Shown piece by piece: positions 7,069 through 10,375 of a stretch of DNA of 10,375 bases. Position 1 is the first letter of the stretch, and each line of letters begins with the position of its first letter. The stretch lies in assembly GCA_947259625.1 (NCBI GenBank), contig CAMYMY010000116.1:1-10375 (forward strand), in the 5' to 3' direction. The translations under genes were made by a program, and so were the position numbers. Source of the stretch: an uncultured Kiloniellales bacterium (GTDB lineage: Bacteria; Pseudomonadota; Alphaproteobacteria; Kiloniellales; JAKSDN01). The notes under the pieces were generated by a model, which was not told where the DNA came from, did not search any database, and saw nothing but the letters and a program-made list of their open reading frames with translations.

Positions 7069-7644
7069 TCAGGCGTGGCCGGCGTCGCCCGACAGCATCT
7101 TGAAATCGAACCCGAGCTTGGCGATCGCCTGTTCCCACTTTTCGTCCAGGTCGCCGCCGAACACCAGGGCGTCGTCCGGGTCGACGTGCAGCCAGCTGTT
7201 CGACTGGATCTCGGCGTCGAGCTGGCCGCGGCCCCAGCCGGCGTATCCCAGCGCCAGAAGGCTCTTCTGCGGACCTTTGCCGACCGCCATGTCGCGCAGG
7301 ATCTCGACCGTTGCGGTCAGCGAAACGCCCTCGCTGACCTGGAGCGTCCCCTCCTGGTCATACTCGGGCGAATGCAGCACGAAGCCCCGGCCCGATTCGA
7401 CCGGACCGCCGAAGTGGATCGGCACGCTGTGGCCGAGGTCGCTGGTATCGATATCGAGCTGCTCCAGCAGGTCCGGGAAGGTGATCTGGTCGTTCAGGCG
7501 GTTCACCACCAGCCCCATGGCGGCGTCCTCGGTATGCGCGCAAAGGTAGATCACCGTCCGCGTGAAGCGCGGGTCCAGCATGTTCGGCATGGCGATGAGG
7601 AGCCGGCCGGTCAAGTACCTGTCGTCCTTGCTGCTAATCGACAT
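7069..7644 (-). CDS. algH: YqgE/AlgH family protein (UPF0301)
   Basis: The 191-residue product shows the family throughout: LTGRLLIAMPNMLDPRFTRT near the N-terminus, AMGLVVNRLN, HFGGPVESGRGFVLHS, and late LALGYAGWGRGQLDAEI and NSWL. The length is normal for UPF0301. There is no signal peptide or membrane helix, so it is probably cytoplasmic. The family is widespread in proteobacteria. It was named AlgH from alginate regulation in Pseudomonas, but its biochemical role is unresolved and no alginate genes are near here. The ATG at 7644 is chosen because an in-frame TAG lies only a few codons upstream; the ribosome site is weak. It is divergent from the DsbD/ScsB-type gene with 153 bases between start codons, an arrangement I recall in other alphaproteobacteria. 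The stop codon directly abuts the inverted-repeat element. Confidence 0.95.
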   Translation of the reverse strand: MSISSKDDRYLTGRLLIAMPNMLDPRFTRTVIYLCAHTEDAAMGLVVNRLNDQITFPDLLEQLDIDTSDLGHSVPIHFGGPVESGRGFVLHSPEYDQEGTLQVSEGVSLTATVEILRDMAVGKGPQKSLLALGYAGWGRGQLDAEIQSNSWLHVDPDDALVFGGDLDEKWEQAIAKLGFDFKMLSGDAGHA

Positions 7645-7696
7645 CTCTGGCTGCTATGCTATCTTCCAACTATCAGGGCATCCGCTCGCCTCGGCC

Positions 7697-7724
7697 GGTC
7701 GAATGCCGACACGGCATTGTGACC
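7697..7724. promoter_or_regulatory. Dyad between algH and the DsbD/ScsB gene (possible operator)
   Basis: AATGCCG (7702-7708) and CGGCATT (7712-7718) are perfect inverted copies around the 3-base spacer ACA. They are flanked by GGTC (7697-7700) and GACC (7721-7724), offset by one base. The symmetry is centred in the 153-base divergent promoter region and directly precedes the candidate -35 of the DsbD/ScsB gene, so a repressor or activator bound here could act on both genes. No regulator gene lies in the window. A hairpin in RNA is the alternative. Confidence 0.5.
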
Positions 7725-7753
7725 TGACCAAGGCGTGCTCGGACTACTATATA
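7724..7753 (+). promoter_or_regulatory. Candidate promoter for the DsbD/ScsB-like gene
   Basis: CTGACC at 7724-7729 and TATATA at 7748-7753 are 18 bases apart, within an unusually AT-rich patch (TACTATATATGCATTG) for this GC-rich window. Matches to consensus are four of six for each box. The patch overlaps the end of the dyad at 7697-7724. Initiation near 7760 would leave a leader of about 40 bases. Confidence 0.35.
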
Positions 7754-7782
7754 TGCATTGTTCCCGGGTTAAACCCCAAGCT

Positions 7783-7787
7783 GGAGG
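7783..7787 (+). promoter_or_regulatory. Ribosome binding site deciding the start of the DsbD/ScsB-like gene
   Basis: GGAGG lies ten bases before the ATG at 7798. The frame is open back to a GTG at 7735, but the ATG at 7798 places a standard signal peptide at the very N-terminus, so it is preferred. Confidence 0.6.
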
Positions 7788-7797
7788 CTTTCTGCCC

Positions 7798-9939
7798 ATG
7801 CCGGTTCGCGCGGTCCGTCTTTTGGCGCTGTGTGGCCTGGTCTGTGCCCTGCTGTCGCCGCTCGGCGGGGCCCGGCCGGCGCAGGCGGCGGCCTCGGACT
7901 GGCTCGACCACGATCACGCGCGGCTGCGCCTGATCGCCGCGAGCGACAGCGTGGGCGAGACGGAGGAGCTGCGCCTCGGGCTACACTTCAAATTGCAGCC
8001 GGGCTGGAAGATCTATTGGCGCAGCCCGGGCGATGCGGGCTATCCGCCCGCGATCGACTGGCAGGGCTCCGGCAACCTCGCCGGGGCGGACCTCCAATGG
8101 CCGGTGCCGCACCGCTTTTCCCTGTTCGGGCTGGAGACCTTCGGCTACGGCGACGAGGTGGTGCTGCCCATCGCGGCCCGTCCGGAGCGGCCGGGCGAGG
8201 CCGTCGCCCTCAGCGCCGAGGTCAGCTATCTGGTCTGCTCCGACATCTGCGTGCCGCACGACGGCACGCTCAGCCTCGATCTGCCGGCCGGACCGGGGGT
8301 GCCCGCGCTGCACGCCTTCCTGATCGACCAGGCGCGGTCCCTCGTGCCGGGCCTGGGCGCCGAGGCCGGCCTCGCCCTGGAGCGCGCCCTGCTGACCGGC
8401 AGCACCGAGGAGCCGGTCCTCGAGATCGTCGCGCGATCGGACATCCCCTTCGACGCGCCGGACCTGCTGGTCGAGGGGCCGCCCGGCTACTTCTTCGCCA
8501 AGCCCGAGGTCCGCCTGGGCGACGGCGGCAAGCGCGCCGAGCTCAGCCTGCCGGCGACGCGGAGCTCCCTGGCCAAGGGCGTGCTCGAGGGCAAGCGCCT
8601 GACGCTGACCGTGACCGACGGCCGGCGCGGCCTGGAGAGCGAGTTCATCGCCCGCTACGAGCGCGTGCCGCCGCTTGCCGCGCTGACCGGTGGGTCCCTG
8701 CTGGTCATGCTGGGCCTGGCGCTGCTGGGCGGCCTGATCCTCAACCTGATGCCCTGCGTCCTGCCGGTGCTGTCGATCAAGCTGCTCTCGGTGGTCAGCC
8801 ACGGCGGGCGCGAGAGCCGGGCGATCCGGGTGAGCTTCCTGGCCTCGGCCGCCGGCATCCTGTTCTCCTTCCTGGTGCTGGCGGCCGGCGCTTTGGCGCT
8901 CAAGGCCGCCGGCCTGGCGGTCGGCTGGGGCATCCAGTACCAGCAGCCGCTGTTCCTCAGCGCCATGGCCCTGGTGGTCACGCTGTTCGCCTGCAACCTG
9001 CTCGGCTGGTTCGAGATCCCCCTGCCGGCCTGGCTCGGCGGCCTGGCCGGAGGCGGCGCGGGCGGCGGGAGCGCCGGCGGCGGGGGGCACAGCCTGGGCG
9101 GCCATTTCGCCACCGGCGCCTTCGCGACCCTGCTGGCCACGCCCTGCTCGGCGCCCTTCCTGGGCACCGCGGTCAGCTTCGCCCTGGCCCGCGGGCCGCT
9201 CGAGATCCTGCTGATCTTCGGCATGCTGGGCCTCGGCCTGGCGCTGCCCTATCTGGGCGTGGCGGCCTTTCCGGGCCTGGCCCGGCGCCTGCCGCGGCCG
9301 GGCTCCTGGATGGTCGTGCTGCGCCGGATCCTCGGCCTGGCGCTGGCCGGAACGGCGGTTTGGCTGCTCACGGTCCTGGCCGCCCAGATCGGCGCAACCG
9401 GGGCGGTGCTGGCCGGCGGGCTCTTGCTGGGGGTGGGCCTGCTGTTCCTGCTGGGCGGCCGGCTGCGCGGCCCGGTCCTGGCCGCCTCGGTCTCGGCCCT
9501 GGCGCTGGCCGCCGTGGCGCTGCCGGTCGGCTTCGGCGCCACGGCGCGGCCCGAGCCCGCGCCCGCCACTGCGTCCGGCGCCGAGACCGGCGACTGGCGG
9601 CCGCTCGACCCGGCCGAGATCGGGCGCCTGGTCGCGGCCGGCAAGACCGTCTTCGTCGACATCACCGCCGACTGGTGCATCACCTGCCAGGTCAACAAGA
9701 AGCTGGTGCTCGAGCGCGGCGAGGTGGCCCGGCGCCTGGACGGCGACGCGGTCGTCACCATGCGCGGCGACTGGACCCTGCCGAGCGACGAGATCACCGA
9801 CTATCTGACCGGCTACGGGCGCTACGGCATTCCCTTCAATATCGTTTTCGGCCCCGGCGCGCCCGACGGCAAGCTGCTGCCGGAGCTCTTGACCGTCGAG
9901 ACCGTTCTGGAGGCGCTCGACGCCGCGGCCGGCGGTTGA
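7798..9939 (+). CDS. DsbD/ScsB-like transmembrane thiol-disulfide reductase
   Basis: The 713-residue product has the three-part plan of DsbD-type reductases, which carry electrons from cytoplasmic thioredoxin across the inner membrane to envelope proteins. Residues 1-31 form a signal peptide (cleavage probably after AQA). A large periplasmic region to about 295 contains the paired cysteines C147 and C151 in LVCSDICVPHDG. A membrane domain (about 296-580, eight or so helices) has the two conserved helix cysteines C320 (LMPCVLP) and C450 (ATPCSAPF). The C-terminal thioredoxin-like domain has C627 and C630 in ADWCITCQVNKK and the cis-Pro region YGIPFNIVF. The long N-terminal part and its CSDIC motif suggest the ScsB subgroup, known from Caulobacter, rather than classical DsbD. 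A Gly-rich stretch at about 414-435 links two helices. All six expected cysteines are present. Divergent from algH, it is followed 90 bases later by a peroxiredoxin gene. Confidence 0.94.
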   Translation: MPVRAVRLLALCGLVCALLSPLGGARPAQAAASDWLDHDHARLRLIAASDSVGETEELRLGLHFKLQPGWKIYWRSPGDAGYPPAIDWQGSGNLAGADLQWPVPHRFSLFGLETFGYGDEVVLPIAARPERPGEAVALSAEVSYLVCSDICVPHDGTLSLDLPAGPGVPALHAFLIDQARSLVPGLGAEAGLALERALLTGSTEEPVLEIVARSDIPFDAPDLLVEGPPGYFFAKPEVRLGDGGKRAELSLPATRSSLAKGVLEGKRLTLTVTDGRRGLESEFIARYERVPPLAALTGGSLLVMLGLALLGGLILNLMPCVLPVLSIKLLSVVSHGGRESRAIRVSFLASAAGILFSFLVLAAGALALKAAGLAVGWGIQYQQPLFLSAMALVVTLFACNLLGWFEIPLPAWLGGLAGGGAGGGSAGGGGHSLGGHFATGAFATLLATPCSAPFLGTAVSFALARGPLEILLIFGMLGLGLALPYLGVAAFPGLARRLPRPGSWMVVLRRILGLALAGTAVWLLTVLAAQIGATGAVLAGGLLLGVGLLFLLGGRLRGPVLAASVSALALAAVALPVGFGATARPEPAPATASGAETGDWRPLDPAEIGRLVAAGKTVFVDITADWCITCQVNKKLVLERGEVARRLDGDAVVTMRGDWTLPSDEITDYLTGYGRYGIPFNIVFGPGAPDGKLLPELLTVETVLEALDAAAGG

Positions 9940-9945
9940 GAAGGC

Positions 9946-9973
9946 TTTACTTGGAAGGCGCGCGCTCTATTCT
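9946..9973 (+). promoter_or_regulatory. Candidate promoter for the peroxiredoxin gene
   Basis: TTTACT (9946-9951) and TATTCT (9968-9973) are 16 bases apart, each with four of six consensus matches, seven bases after the upstream stop codon. It would give a leader of about 50 bases and suggests that the peroxiredoxin can be transcribed on its own as well as by read-through. Confidence 0.35.
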
Positions 9974-10029
9974 GGGGCGGGGGAACACCCGTTGAAATTG
10001 CGGTCAGGCAACGAGAGAGGGAAGGCAAG

Positions 10030-10375
10030 ATGACGATACAGGTTGGCGACAAGATCCCGAGCGTCACGCTCGCCCACATGGCCGGCGAGGGCCCGGCCGC
10101 GATCGGCACCGAGGAAATCTTCTCCGGCAAGAAGGTCGTGCTCTTCGCCCTGCCCGGCGCCTACACCCCGACCTGCTCGGCCCGGCACGTGCCGGGCTTC
10201 GTCGAGAACGCCGAGGCGATCAAGGCCAAGGGCGTCGACACCATCGCCTGCCTTTCGGTCAACGACGCCTTCGTGATGGGCGCCTGGGGCAAGGACCTGG
10301 GCGTCGGCGACGCCGTCCTGATGCTGGCCGACGGCAGCGCGGACTTCACCAAAGAAGTGGGCCTGGTGCTCGACC
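10030..10375 (+). CDS. Peroxiredoxin, Prx5/PrxII type (cut off by the window end)
   Basis: The frame opens with MTIQVGDKIPSVTL at an ATG preceded by the purine-rich AGGGAAGG, and is still open at the window edge after 115 codons; the family usually runs to about 160 residues. The active-site motif PGAYTPTCSARHVPG places the peroxidatic cysteine at C49, with the conserved Pro and Thr of the PxxxT/SxxC site. A second cysteine at C74 (TIACLSVND) lies 25 residues later, the spacing of the two cysteines in plant PrxII enzymes. Peroxiredoxins of this type reduce hydrogen peroxide and organic hydroperoxides using glutaredoxin/glutathione or thioredoxin. There is no signal peptide, so the protein is predicted cytoplasmic even though its upstream neighbour is an envelope reductase. 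A C-terminal glutaredoxin fusion, known in some bacteria, cannot be excluded because the end is missing. Confidence 0.93.
   Translation, partial: MTIQVGDKIPSVTLAHMAGEGPAAIGTEEIFSGKKVVLFALPGAYTPTCSARHVPGFVENAEAIKAKGVDTIACLSVNDAFVMGAWGKDLGVGDAVLMLADGSADFTKEVGLVLD

Noticed and set aside
7830..9995. Plus-strand open frame of 721 codons overlapping the DsbD/ScsB-like gene in another frame
   Set aside because: The translation is Arg/Gly/Ala/Pro-rich with no motifs, whereas the overlapping frame has all the DsbD/ScsB cysteine motifs and a signal peptide.

Overview
This 10.4-kb window looks like a chromosomal housekeeping region of a high-GC alphaproteobacterium, probably of the Rhodospirillales/Kiloniellales type. 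The grounds are the strong G/C bias at third codon positions, a SURF1-type cytochrome oxidase assembly gene near thrC, thrC overlapping an M16 (processing-peptidase-like) protease gene, a divergent pair of algH/yqgE and a DsbD/ScsB-type reductase gene followed by a peroxiredoxin gene, and a palindromic intergenic repeat of an alphaproteobacterial style. The genus cannot be fixed from the sequence alone. I see no phage, insertion sequence, CRISPR array, tRNA or rRNA.

Layout. (1) 10-741 (+): SURF1, a haem-copper oxidase assembly protein. (2) 763-1550 (-): a multi-pass membrane protein gene, convergent with surf1 and broken by an apparent one-base deletion near 1194. (3) 1730-3220 (+): an M32 metallocarboxypeptidase, divergent from the broken gene. 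(4) 3277-3513 (+): a 78-residue protein of unknown function. (5) 3599-6866 (+): an apparent operon of threonine synthase, M16 zinc peptidase (ATGA overlap with thrC) and a RimJ/RimL-type GNAT acetyltransferase, with a candidate promoter just upstream. (6) 6867-7068: a convergent intergenic region filled by an imperfect inverted-repeat element, whose two inner arms each form a 9-bp hairpin and differ by compensatory substitutions. (7) 7069-7644 (-): AlgH/YqgE (UPF0301). (8) 7645-7797: a divergent promoter region with a clear dyad. (9) 7798-9939 (+): DsbD/ScsB-like transmembrane thiol-disulfide reductase. (10) 10030 to beyond the window end (+): a Prx5-type peroxiredoxin, cut off at the edge.

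How the genes relate. Most encode independent housekeeping functions: oxidase assembly, peptide turnover, threonine synthesis and protein modification. The clearest functional pairing is at the right end, where a membrane electron carrier for envelope thiols sits next to a thiol peroxidase. No convincing new multi-gene system is present. The observations most worth a second look are the frameshifted membrane gene, the covarying hairpin element at 6931-7016, and the dyad between algH and the DsbD/ScsB gene.
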